The notes: a model not told the origin generated them from the sequence alone. Shown: positions 1 through 5,714, counted from the first letter of the stretch. The stretch: DNA of 6,702 bases from Alphaproteobacteria bacterium (GCA_013152625.1 JAADFY010000079.1:1-6702); one strand, 5' to 3'. A program made the numbers and translations.

Positions 1-666
1 TTGCAACTTATCCAATTCGGTCAGCACATCGATGCCGACCAGCTTCTGCGGCAAATCCGACAGTGCGTACAAGGAACGCTTCTTGTCGGCGGAGGGCATA
101 TTGAAGGAAGAAAGGTATATGTTTACCGCCTCAGATATCATCCCAAGGTGTTGGTAGCACTGCCCAAGTTTGATGGCGGCATCGAAGTAGTTTTTGTCCA
201 GTTCAAGGGCACGCTGATACTCTGAGGCAGCAGCCTCGTATTTTCTCAGCTTTACCAACGTGTTCCCAAGATTTACCCGGCTCTCGCGGCTATTCGGATT
301 GACTGCAATGGCGTGTCGGTTGGTGGCCTCTGCCATTTCATACGCCCCAAGCTCAAAATACAGCGCGCCCACATTTGCCAGGATACGGAAATCGTGTGGG
401 TTGTGCATTGCCGCATCGACCAGGATGTGGAGTGCTTTGTCATATTCTTTTTTTTCAATGTGGATCTGGCTCAACTCGTAAAGCGCCCCGACATAGTCGG
501 GATACCTGCGAACAAGCTGCCGGCAAATCTCGACGGCTTTTGAATTGCGGCCGGATTTGCGCAGGTCCCTGGCGGTTTGCAGGGCGCTTTCTGCTTCAAA
601 CTCTTCTCCGCGGCTCGGTCGTCTCAACTTGAATACCCGTGCATGACCACGCGTCCAGTATCGCAC
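1..666 (-). CDS. TPR-repeat protein, N-terminal part (runs off left edge); possible TPR-sulfotransferase
   Basis: The frame is open on the minus strand from a stop near 698 to the window edge and is not interrupted. The translation is about four to five tandem tetratricopeptide-like helical pairs. Typical TPR positions are visible in stretches such as ALYELSQIHIEKKEYDKAL, VNLGNTLVKLRKYEAAASEY and KLGQCYQHLGMISEAVNIY. TPRs form a superhelical protein-binding scaffold. The last residues before the edge (LPQKLVGIDVLTELDKL) resemble the linker before the sulfotransferase domain in TPR-sulfotransferase proteins; that is memory-based inference and the catalytic domain would lie outside the window. 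The start is unsure: GTG at 666 and TTG at 627 are both in frame and neither has a good Shine-Dalgarno. An ATG-initiated short frame (596-715) overlaps the beginning and could be the true N-terminus if a frameshift is present. An A8 run (448-455 on the plus strand) lies inside the gene. Confidence 0.75.
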   Translation of the reverse strand, partial: MRYWTRGHARVFKLRRPSRGEEFEAESALQTARDLRKSGRNSKAVEICRQLVRRYPDYVGALYELSQIHIEKKEYDKALHILVDAAMHNPHDFRILANVGALYFELGAYEMAEATNRHAIAVNPNSRESRVNLGNTLVKLRKYEAAASEYQRALELDKNYFDAAIKLGQCYQHLGMISEAVNIYLSSFNMPSADKKRSLYALSDLPQKLVGIDVLTELDKLQ

Positions 667-748
667 AAAACGGCAGTTCGTCGAGGGCGAAAACCGGAGC
701 AGCGCTCACCGTCATCACTTTTGGTGGCTCGCAAAACCGGGACGCGCC

Positions 749-775
749 GCGTGCGCCCAGCTGGCGCCGGCACGC
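749..775 (-). terminator. GC-rich hairpin, weak terminator candidate after the outer-membrane protein gene
   Basis: Outer arms GCGTGC (749-754) and GCACGC (770-775) can pair. An alternative inner stem GCGCC/GGCGC surrounds the CAGCT loop. It lies 45 bases past the stop at 820 on the minus strand. Only a four-base T run follows, about 11 bases after the stem, so intrinsic termination is doubtful; a Rho-type end or a chance palindrome is equally possible. Confidence 0.25.
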
Positions 776-819
776 ATCAACCCAATGTTCTGTTCAGATG
801 AGAATGCCTACGGCCGAAG

Positions 820-1767
820 TTAGTCGAAGTAGGCAGTCGCCCGAAAGAACGCTCCGTGGGTAACCGCTTGGTTTTGTTGAACATCGTCGGCGCATCGACA
901 GGCCACAAGGCTGCTGATGACGTTTGCCCGCAAATCGGCCTGATACCCGACACTTAAGTTGAAATAATCCGACACCGCAAAATTGACACCGGCCTCGGCA
1001 TTGGCAAACGGTACGGCAGCAAATCCGGATTCTCCGCCGAGCGGATAGACCCGTTCCTGCGTTCCCAGCAAGATACCACCCGAGGCACCACCGAATACCG
1101 AAAACCCGGTTTCATCGCCAACAGGTACTTCGATTTCAACACCGATGGACGGCCCTACACCGACGAAGGTTGATGTTTCATTCCCGTTATAACTCCGGGT
1201 CGCGTCTGATGAGGTAAGATATTCAACATCCGCATATCTGTTCCAGACGAATTTCTCAGCCCGCAAACCGCCGAATATCCTGACCGTTGGTCCGCCCTGC
1301 GAGGAGGGCAGCGTATAACCCGCTTCAAATGTACCGGTAATAAAACTGGAGGTGTCATTGCTCGTCCAATCACCAGTGGTTGAGGAATCCAGTTCTCCAT
1401 AGGGCGTCGTGTCGTCCTCGTGGACATGAATTTCATCAGCGGCAAACTGTCCGCCTCTTATCGAGATGGAAATATCCACCTGGCCAGCCTTGCGCCCGAT
1501 CGTAAATGCACCACTGAAAGCGTCGTTGAATTCGGAAATCCAAGGCGGAGAACTATCAACAACCAAGCCAACTTCTTCTGGAACAGACAACCCGGTCTGC
1601 CCGCCTTCAATTGAAACGAACCACATGCCGCCGTTATCGGTGAACAGGTCGGCGAACAAATCCGGAATTGTTTGCGCCACCGCCGATGCCGGCATCAGCA
1701 TGCCAACGGCTACCGCCAAAGCAACAGCGCTGGTTGCCGTCCGGAATTTTTTTGATGTTTTGATCAT
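820..1767 (-). CDS. Exported outer-membrane beta-barrel-like protein, 315 aa
   Basis: The protein begins with a clear signal peptide: basic n-region (KTSKKFR), hydrophobic Ala/Val core at about residues 13-25, and an AVA|Q cleavage site after residue 31. The mature part lacks long hydrophobic helices. It is rich in Gly, Ser, Thr and aromatics, with alternating polar/apolar stretches such as FSGAFTIGRKAGQVDISISI, VRIFGGLRAEKFVW, FFRATAYFD and NLSVGYQADL, as expected of transmembrane beta strands. It ends in an aromatic-containing strand (ATAYFD), close to the usual outer-membrane C-terminal signature. The general look recalls the Lpg1974-type major outer-membrane protein group, but I cannot assign a family. 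Two cysteines (ACRCADD) sit in a likely loop near the C-terminus. The ATG at 1767 is preceded by a purine stretch, G7 then AAG, that serves as ribosome-binding site. It appears monocistronic, 154 bases before the next minus-strand gene. Likely role: porin or surface protein; no substrate can be inferred. Confidence 0.85.
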   Translation of the reverse strand: MIKTSKKFRTATSAVALAVAVGMLMPASAVAQTIPDLFADLFTDNGGMWFVSIEGGQTGLSVPEEVGLVVDSSPPWISEFNDAFSGAFTIGRKAGQVDISISIRGGQFAADEIHVHEDDTTPYGELDSSTTGDWTSNDTSSFITGTFEAGYTLPSSQGGPTVRIFGGLRAEKFVWNRYADVEYLTSSDATRSYNGNETSTFVGVGPSIGVEIEVPVGDETGFSVFGGASGGILLGTQERVYPLGGESGFAAVPFANAEAGVNFAVSDYFNLSVGYQADLRANVISSLVACRCADDVQQNQAVTHGAFFRATAYFD

Positions 1768-1770
1768 CTT

Positions 1771-1781
1771 CCCCCCCGGGG
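1771..1781 (-). promoter_or_regulatory. G7 tract and CCCCGGGG palindrome covering the ribosome-binding site
   Basis: On the minus strand the sequence before the start reads CCCC then G7 then AAG-ATG. The G-rich part is the only Shine-Dalgarno candidate. The adjacent CCCC could pair with it, and a seven-base homopolymer in this position could vary in length and change spacing. This is read directly from sequence; any regulatory effect is inference. Confidence 0.35.
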
Positions 1782-1808
1782 TTTGTCATTCATACTCTAT
1801 TAACGCCG

Positions 1809-1838
1809 ATATTAGGAAATATGCGTCTGGTCGCACAA
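1809..1838 (-). promoter_or_regulatory. Sigma-70-type promoter for the outer-membrane protein gene
   Basis: On the minus strand TTGTGC (1833-1838) and TAATAT (1809-1814) are separated by 18 bases. The -10 matches TATAAT at four of six positions and the -35 matches TTGACA at four of six. Transcription would start about 1800, giving a leader of roughly 35 bases before the ATG at 1767. The stretch is more AT-rich than the flanking genes. Confidence 0.5.
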
Positions 1839-1929
1839 GTCGGCGGATCAAACAAACAGTTGCTGTTGTAATTTTGCCACAATCGATGACACAGTCCCAT
1901 AAGCCACTGACAAATAGCCATAATTCATG

Positions 1930-2431
1930 AGCTCCTATACTTCGAAGCGGCGGTAGCGCCTTTGCTTTTGAGCGTCAGATTGGATCTGGTTTGAGGATGT
2001 CGGCATCGGCGCGGCGGAAACGGAATTTTTGCACTGAAAACAGTAAATCCCGGCATGGGCACAAACACCACCGATTCGGAATTGGCGACAAACCGCCGCA
2101 CTCGCAATGGCGCGCCCGACAACAAGGCCGCTTTACCCCCCCCAAAAAAGCAGGTTCAGCAGATACAGGACAGTTCCGGGAAAAGTGATCAGCCCGGCAA
2201 GTTTTTCAACCCCTTCGGTAAAGGCCCGGCGCCTGGTCCTGGGCTTCGCTGGCAAACGTAAGAACCAGCACTGTAAGTGCAGTCGTTGCGGATATATTGA
2301 TTTTGAATTCTTCCTCCCTTGTTTAACAATCGTCTTTCATGCGAATTCTTGACCCAAAGTAGAACAGCTTCACCCAACGCTTGCACTGGTCCGGAGCGAA
2401 AAATGTCGCAACTGGAAAGCAACTGAACGCC
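1930..2431. other. Gene-poor intergenic stretch
   Basis: About 500 bases between the promoter region of the minus-strand outer-membrane gene and the start of the plus-strand membrane protein contain no intact gene I can defend. It includes the probable relic (2133-2307), a perfect short inverted repeat GCACT-GTA-AGTGC at 2268-2280, and two EcoRI-type GAATTC hexamers about 37 bases apart (2306-2311, 2343-2348). Short open frames here have no ribosome-binding site and their products are Pro/Arg-rich. A TTGACC at 2349-2354 has no matching -10, so I do not call a promoter for the downstream gene. Confidence 0.6.
2133..2307 (-). pseudogene. Probable relic of a small signal-peptide/membrane protein gene
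   Basis: Reading on the minus strand, a strong Shine-Dalgarno-like GGGAGGAAG (2310-2318) is followed at normal spacing by TTC where a start codon would be expected. The frame then reads KINISATTALTVLVLTFASE and AQDQAPG, a convincing signal peptide with lysine, hydrophobic core and small residues before Ala-Gln. It hits a stop soon after. A one-base shift near 2222-2235 opens AFTEGVEKLAGLITFPGTV and then LYLLNLLFWGG, ending in a stop at 2133-2135 directly after a T6-G8 homopolymer. Together these would make an approximately 60-residue exported protein with one C-terminal hydrophobic helix. The lost start plus the shift suggest decay, though a sequencing error in the homopolymer-rich area could contribute. 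No family is recognised. Confidence 0.35.
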
Positions 2432-3421
2432 ATGTGGAAAGAACTCGCTCAACGACTGGCCGCGGTTTTTGGCACCGCCGGCATCTTTTTGTTCTTTTCC
2501 GAATATGGATTTGTCAACGAGGTCCCGGTGCAAAATCTCATCGGGTTCGGTCAGAATTGGGATTTCGCCAATCTGCGCGGTGTCGTGGAGATTTTCCTCT
2601 TTTACGGGTTCTTCGCCTACGGGTTCCTCATCGTTTTGGGGTATTTCCGGGTCGCCACCATCTGGACGTTGTTTCTGGCCGGTGCGGTTTTCGGCTGGCT
2701 GACCGAAGGGGTGATCATCCCCGTAGTTTATGAAAACATCCCGTTGTCGTTTGCCTGGACAGCCATTGGCTGGCACGCGGTCATCGACGTGATGGTGGGC
2801 TGGTATCTGGTACGAATAGTTCTACGAAAAAACAATGTGCTGGCAACCGGGGCGCTGGCAACCGGGATCGGGCTGTTCTGGGGCTATTTCGCCACCTGGA
2901 CCTGGGCGTCCGAAGGCGAGGTGCCGACAGCGTTTGCCGCCAACGAGTTTGCGGTCTTTGCGTTTTTGGCGGCATTTTTCTGGATTGGCGGCCTGTTCGT
3001 GCTCAACAAATGGGGCGGCACCCGGTTTGTCCCATCACGGGTGGAAATAATCGTGGTTCTTGGTGCTTCCGCCGCCCTCGCCGTTATGATGGCCCTGCCC
3101 GCCCTGCCCTGGTCGGCCATGTTGTTGCCGATCGTGGCGCTAACGTTTTTTGCCCTGTGGCGGGCAAAACCGGCCGACAAATCCACAACACCCCTGGGCC
3201 TGATGGATTGCCGGGCCGTGACATGGCCCAACTATGCCGTGCTGATCCTGACCCCGATTGCGGCATCGCTGACCTATGGGGTCTATGTGGCCACGGATAC
3301 GGGCCTGAACGTGCTCATCGTGGCCCTACCGCTGATTTTTGGCGGCGTTGCCATGTTCGCTCTTTCCCTCGTTATGGCCATACGCGCCGGCAAAGCGGAA
3401 AAACCTACGGCGTCAGGATAA
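2432..3421 (+). CDS. Polytopic inner-membrane protein of unknown function, 329 aa
   Basis: The protein has roughly nine or ten hydrophobic segments, at about residues 8-24, 50-70, 74-95, 108-128, 136-155, 170-192, 203-222, 225-243, 268-288 and 290-315, with short loops and a basic C-terminal tail (AIRAGKAEK). Polar or charged residues within or next to the helices (SEYGFVNE, GWLTEGVIIPVVYE, GWHAVIDVMVGWYLVR) look conserved in style and may line a functional site. I do not recognise the family and see no transporter, kinase or protease signature. I chose ATG at 2432 (MWKELAQRL), because the in-frame TTG at 2381 only adds a polar, non-membrane-like lead. A weak GGAAAG lies 12 bases upstream of the ATG. 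The gene stands alone on the plus strand. Its last 17 bases overlap the end of the convergent gene 3405-3794. A 15-base tandem duplication gives LATGALATG at residues 137-145. Confidence 0.85.
   Translation: MWKELAQRLAAVFGTAGIFLFFSEYGFVNEVPVQNLIGFGQNWDFANLRGVVEIFLFYGFFAYGFLIVLGYFRVATIWTLFLAGAVFGWLTEGVIIPVVYENIPLSFAWTAIGWHAVIDVMVGWYLVRIVLRKNNVLATGALATGIGLFWGYFATWTWASEGEVPTAFAANEFAVFAFLAAFFWIGGLFVLNKWGGTRFVPSRVEIIVVLGASAALAVMMALPALPWSAMLLPIVALTFFALWRAKPADKSTTPLGLMDCRAVTWPNYAVLILTPIAASLTYGVYVATDTGLNVLIVALPLIFGGVAMFALSLVMAIRAGKAEKPTASG
2839..2866. repeat. Tandem direct repeat, period 15, inside the membrane-protein gene
   Basis: The 13-mer GCTGGCAACCGGG occurs at 2839-2851 and again at 2854-2866, in frame, duplicating five residues (LATGA/LATGI). 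The identical 13-mer recurs at 4342-4354, in the ssb-alkB intergenic region. Confidence 0.7.
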
Positions 3422-3794
3422 CCGTAAGCTCGATACCACCATAAAGATGAACCGAATCGTGGGCCCGGGCGACTACGGTGGTAATCCCGGACGGTATTTC
3501 CACCCCCGACAACGAGCGGGTAAAGGGCTGCTCGTTCACATGGGGGTGGACCAGTATCCGGGTGCCTAAAATATTGCCCTCGGTATCCAGAATATCAAAC
3601 TTGTCGGAATAGAGGTCCCAGCCCTCATCCGCATGAACGATGCTCACATCAAAGCGCCAGACGCCGGGGGCCGTCTCGGTGCCTTTTGCCCCCACCACAT
3701 CGGCCTCGCCGGCCATTGCCGGGCCGACAAAAACGCCCAGCGCCGCCGCCAGCGCCACAGCCCGGCCAAATTTGCTAAAACGGAATTTCATCAT
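3405..3794 (-). CDS. Small secreted conserved protein of unknown function, 129 aa, second gene after ssb
   Basis: The N-terminus is a clean signal peptide: MMKFRFSKFGRA, an Ala/Val/Leu core, and AMA|GE cleavage after residue 28. The mature domain of about 101 residues is predicted all-beta. It carries distinctive stretches HADEGWDLYSDKFDI, GTRILVHPHVNEQPFTRSL and ARAHDSVHLYGG. The pattern of Trp, several His and a C-terminal strand is one I remember from alphaproteobacterial conserved hypothetical proteins, so I treat it as a genuine family without known function. The histidines could bind a metal, which is speculation. The start is an ATGATG pair (3794 or 3791), with AAGG about ten bases upstream. 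It overlaps the 3' end of ssb by 20 bases in another frame, indicating co-transcription and probably coupled translation. Its stop lies inside the 3' end of the convergent membrane-protein gene. Location would be periplasm. Confidence 0.88.
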   Translation of the reverse strand: MMKFRFSKFGRAVALAAALGVFVGPAMAGEADVVGAKGTETAPGVWRFDVSIVHADEGWDLYSDKFDILDTEGNILGTRILVHPHVNEQPFTRSLSGVEIPSGITTVVARAHDSVHLYGGIELTVILTP

Positions 3795-4245
3795 CCACTT
3801 CGCCTTTGTCAAAAGAGGGCGCGTCACTGCGCGGCTTCGAACTTGCCCCCTGCTTGGGTCCCGAAAAGCCTGAACCGCCGCCTTCGCTATCGCCGCGCCC
3901 GTCCAGCATGACCATGGACGAGTTGAAATTTTGCAACACCACTTCAGTGCTGTACCGGTCCTGCCCGTTCTGATCCTGCCATTTGCGGGTCTGCAGCTGA
4001 CCTTCAAGATAGACCTTCGAGCCCTTGCGCAAATACTGCTCGGCGATCTTGGCCAGCCCTTCGGAAAATATCACTACCCGGTGCCATTCGGTCCGCTCCC
4101 GGCGTTCGCCGGAACTGCGGTCCCGCCAGCTTTCGGTGGTGGCCACCCGCAGATTGACGATCGGCCGCCCGTCCTGGGTATTGCGTACCTCGGGATCGGC
4201 GCCAAGATTGCCGATAAGTGTGACCTTGTTGACGCTTCCCGCCAT
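3775..4245 (-). CDS. ssb: Single-stranded DNA-binding protein SSB, 156 aa
   Basis: SSB coats single-stranded DNA during replication, recombination and repair and recruits partner enzymes through its C-terminal tip. The start region MAGSVNKVTLIGNLGADPEV is the standard first OB-fold strand. The OB fold covers about residues 4-110. The aromatic residues used for ssDNA stacking in E. coli SSB have counterparts at W40, W54, F60 and W89. A Gly/Ser-rich linker (about 118-146) leads to the acidic tip DDEIPF, the normal end of the family. Length fits usual SSB. I placed the start at 4245: an AAAGGGG ribosome-binding site lies 8-9 bases upstream, and the longer in-frame start at 4299 would add 18 basic residues not seen in SSBs. 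It heads a two-gene unit with the secreted protein. A promoter at 4396-4426 overlapped by a LexA box suggests SOS induction. Confidence 0.97.
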   Translation of the reverse strand: MAGSVNKVTLIGNLGADPEVRNTQDGRPIVNLRVATTESWRDRSSGERRERTEWHRVVIFSEGLAKIAEQYLRKGSKVYLEGQLQTRKWQDQNGQDRYSTEVVLQNFNSSMVMLDGRGDSEGGGSGFSGPKQGASSKPRSDAPSFDKGEVDDEIPF

Positions 4246-4389
4246 TTCTATTGCCCCTTTCATGCGGGCCCTGCCCCGCCTAATAATTCTTGGCGACAAA
4301 ATTGCCGCATGGGTATTCTAACGCCAATTCGGATTTGCTATGCTGGCAACCGGGCGCCGTCCACAAGTGTTTTTCCAGACCGACGGTTC

Positions 4390-4404
4390 GTTCACATTAT
4401 GTTC
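4390..4404 (+). promoter_or_regulatory. LexA (SOS) box GTTC-N7-GTTC, ssb/alkB side
   Basis: The sequence GTTCACATTATGTTC matches exactly the direct-repeat operator GTTC-N7-GTTC recognised by alphaproteobacterial LexA. An extra GTTC directly precedes it (4386-4389). On the minus strand it covers the -10 element of the ssb promoter, the right place for repression. It lies 50 bases upstream of the alkB ATG, so alkB could also be under its control. Confidence 0.75.
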
Positions 4405-4426
4405 GCATTTGCAGCGAAATTGTCAA
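4396..4426 (-). promoter_or_regulatory. ssb promoter overlapped by the LexA box
   Basis: On the minus strand a perfect -35 TTGACA (4421-4426) and a -10 CATAAT (4396-4401, five of six) are separated by 19 bases, longer than the optimal 17. The -10 lies wholly inside the LexA box. The start point would be near 4389, leaving a long leader before the ssb ATG at 4245. Confidence 0.55.
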
Positions 4427-4454
4427 TCGCACCCGCCCGGGGACGGGTTCGTAC

Positions 4455-5651
4455 ATGAGCACAAAATCAAAAACTCAACCCGACGGAAGCAAGAAACGCC
4501 AGTTTCGTACGCGCGTGGTCATCAATCTGATGCGCTATTCGCTCATGAACCTGTTTTTGCTCGGCGGTATCCTTTCGTTTGCCCTGGGGGGCATCTGGAT
4601 GTGGGCCGGGCTGGGTCTGAGTTTTATTCTGGTGGGATTTGTTGAAGAGCTGATCGGCGATGCCGGCGATGAAAACGCCATGCCGCCCACCTGGTATCTT
4701 AACGCCATGCTCTACGCGACACTGCCGCTTCTGGTCTTTATGACGTTGGTCATTCTGAACACATCCACCGCAAATGGCATCGGCTTTCTGGATCCGCTGG
4801 TTTTCGCGGTGGGCATCGATCCGGTAAACGCCCGGCACAACACCCAGTTCTGGTCCATTTCCGGCGGGTTCGCCAGCCTGGGCATGTATTACGGCTATGC
4901 CGGGGTCAATGTGGCCCACGAGCTTGTCCATCGGACCAATTCAAAGTTTGACATGATCTTCGGGCGCTGGCTGCTTTCGTTTACCTGGGACACCGGATTT
5001 TCCATCGAGCACGTATACGGCCACCATCGCAACGTGGGCACCCCTGCCGATCCGGCCACCGCCCGGCGCGGCGAGTACGTGCTGTTTTTTGTGGTCCGCT
5101 CGGCGGTGGGGCAATGGTTTTCCGCCCTTGCCCACGAGAACCGCCGTCTGGCCAGAAAAGGACTTGCCAGGCAGATCTGGCGCAACCGGTTCTGGCGCGG
5201 CCAGTTAATGACCCTGACCGTGATTGCGGGGTATGTCTGGCTGGCCGGGCCCATTGGCTTTGTCTGGGTGGTTTTCGTCGGGGCCATCGGCAAGGTCTAT
5301 TTCGAGATCGTCAATTATGTGGAGCACTATGGTCTGGTGCGAATTCCGGGTAGCAAAGTCGAGGCGCGCCATTCCTGGGACAGCTATCGCTGGTTTTCCA
5401 CCGGCATGTTTTACAACCTGCCTTTGCATTCCAACCATCACCGGTTCGCCACCAAACCCTTCTGGAAGCTTGAAAAAGCACCCCAGGACGCCCCGGTCCT
5501 GCGTTTTGGCTACATGCCAATGATCCTGATGTCTTTTTTGCCACCCTTGTGGAAATTTGTCTCCACCCCCCTTTTGGCCGACTGGGACCGGCGGCTGGCC
5601 AGCCCCGAGGAACGCGCGTTGCTTAAAAGCCAGGGCCGGTACCTGGGATAG
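4455..5651 (+). CDS. alkB: Membrane di-iron alkane 1-monooxygenase-like protein (AlkB family), 398 aa
   Basis: AlkB proteins are inner-membrane non-haem di-iron enzymes that hydroxylate terminal carbons of n-alkanes using O2 and electrons from rubredoxin. All signature motifs are present: HELVHR (155-160), EHVYGHH (185-191), NYVEHYGL (287-294, the so-called HYG motif) and LPLHSNHH (322-329). Together these give the nine histidines expected around the two irons. Several hydrophobic segments (about 31-64, 81-101, 111-150, 203-220, 249-280, 350-372) and 398 residues match the family. The third His box differs from the textbook LQRHSDHH, so this may be a divergent AlkB clade or a related hydroxylase of another hydrophobic substrate. 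The start at 4455 (MSTKSKTQPDG) was chosen because the in-frame TTG at 4290 would run across the regulatory region. A GGGGA lies about 12 bases upstream. It lies between ssb and uvrA, and no rubredoxin gene is in view. Confidence 0.93.
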   Translation: MSTKSKTQPDGSKKRQFRTRVVINLMRYSLMNLFLLGGILSFALGGIWMWAGLGLSFILVGFVEELIGDAGDENAMPPTWYLNAMLYATLPLLVFMTLVILNTSTANGIGFLDPLVFAVGIDPVNARHNTQFWSISGGFASLGMYYGYAGVNVAHELVHRTNSKFDMIFGRWLLSFTWDTGFSIEHVYGHHRNVGTPADPATARRGEYVLFFVVRSAVGQWFSALAHENRRLARKGLARQIWRNRFWRGQLMTLTVIAGYVWLAGPIGFVWVVFVGAIGKVYFEIVNYVEHYGLVRIPGSKVEARHSWDSYRWFSTGMFYNLPLHSNHHRFATKPFWKLEKAPQDAPVLRFGYMPMILMSFLPPLWKFVSTPLLADWDRRLASPEERALLKSQGRYLG

Positions 5652-5656
5652 GTTTG

Positions 5657-5683
5657 ACAACCGCAGGCGCCGGGCCGGTTTGT
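5657..5683 (+). terminator. Hairpin after alkB, weak terminator candidate
   Basis: ACAACCG (5657-5663) can pair with CGGTT(T)GT (5676-5683, one bulged T), with a GC-rich 12-base loop that contains GGCGCC. It starts six bases after the alkB stop. There is no clear T run behind it, so its terminator function is uncertain. Confidence 0.3.
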
Positions 5684-5685
5684 GC

Positions 5686-5714
5686 TTGACGAACCCGCTG
5701 TTGTTCCGTTTATG
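5686..5714 (+). promoter_or_regulatory. uvrA promoter overlapped by a LexA box
   Basis: TTGACG (5686-5691, five of six to consensus) and TTTATG (5709-5714) are separated by 17 bases. The -10 lies within the LexA box. The predicted start near 5721 places the in-frame ATG at 5712 upstream of the transcript, which favours ATG 5760 as the uvrA start. Confidence 0.5.

Larger units (their letters stand above)
4246..4454. other. Divergent ssb-alkB intergenic region
   Basis: This 209-base region separates ssb (minus) from alkB (plus). It contains the ssb promoter and the LexA box described separately. An ssb leader of roughly 145 bases would be transcribed from it. It also holds a third copy of the 13-mer GCTGGCAACCGGG (4342-4354). 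A promoter reading toward alkB is not obvious: a weak TTTCCA (4372-4377) lies 18 bases before the ATTATG inside the LexA box. Confidence 0.6.

Noticed and set aside
1949..1968. Hairpin GGCG-GTAG-CGCC followed by T-rich bases as a terminator
   Set aside because: Only a four-base-pair stem and an interrupted T run, with no gene ending just upstream on that strand.
1925..2125. 66-residue minus-strand frame
   Set aside because: The product is Arg/Pro/Ser-rich with no ribosome-binding site or family resemblance. It may be read-through of the relic region but is not supported as a gene.
2055..2261. 68-residue plus-strand frame, Pro/Gly/Lys-rich
   Set aside because: No ribosome-binding site before the ATG, low-complexity product, and the opposite strand reads a more natural signal-peptide/membrane sequence in part of the region.
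2189..2776. 195-residue open frame on the minus strand
   Set aside because: Most of it is antisense to the membrane-protein gene. The product is Pro/Glu/Gly-rich without domain features, and the rest is a shadow of the relic frame.
3795..4007. N-terminal extension of the secreted protein through ssb
   Set aside because: It would bury the signal peptide and lies antiphase over the SSB C-terminus; ATG at 3794 gives a normal export signal.
4246..4299. Longer in-frame start for SSB
   Set aside because: It adds 18 basic residues absent from SSB proteins, and a good ribosome-binding site precedes the ATG at 4245.
4290..4454. Longer in-frame TTG start for alkB
   Set aside because: It would place coding sequence over the LexA box and the ssb promoter, and the added residues are not membrane-like or family-like.
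4455..5651. Reading alkB as the DNA-repair AlkB dioxygenase because it lies with SOS genes
   Set aside because: The histidine boxes and membrane helices are those of the alkane hydroxylase/desaturase superfamily. The HxD...H and R motifs of the 2-oxoglutarate dioxygenase AlkB are not seen.
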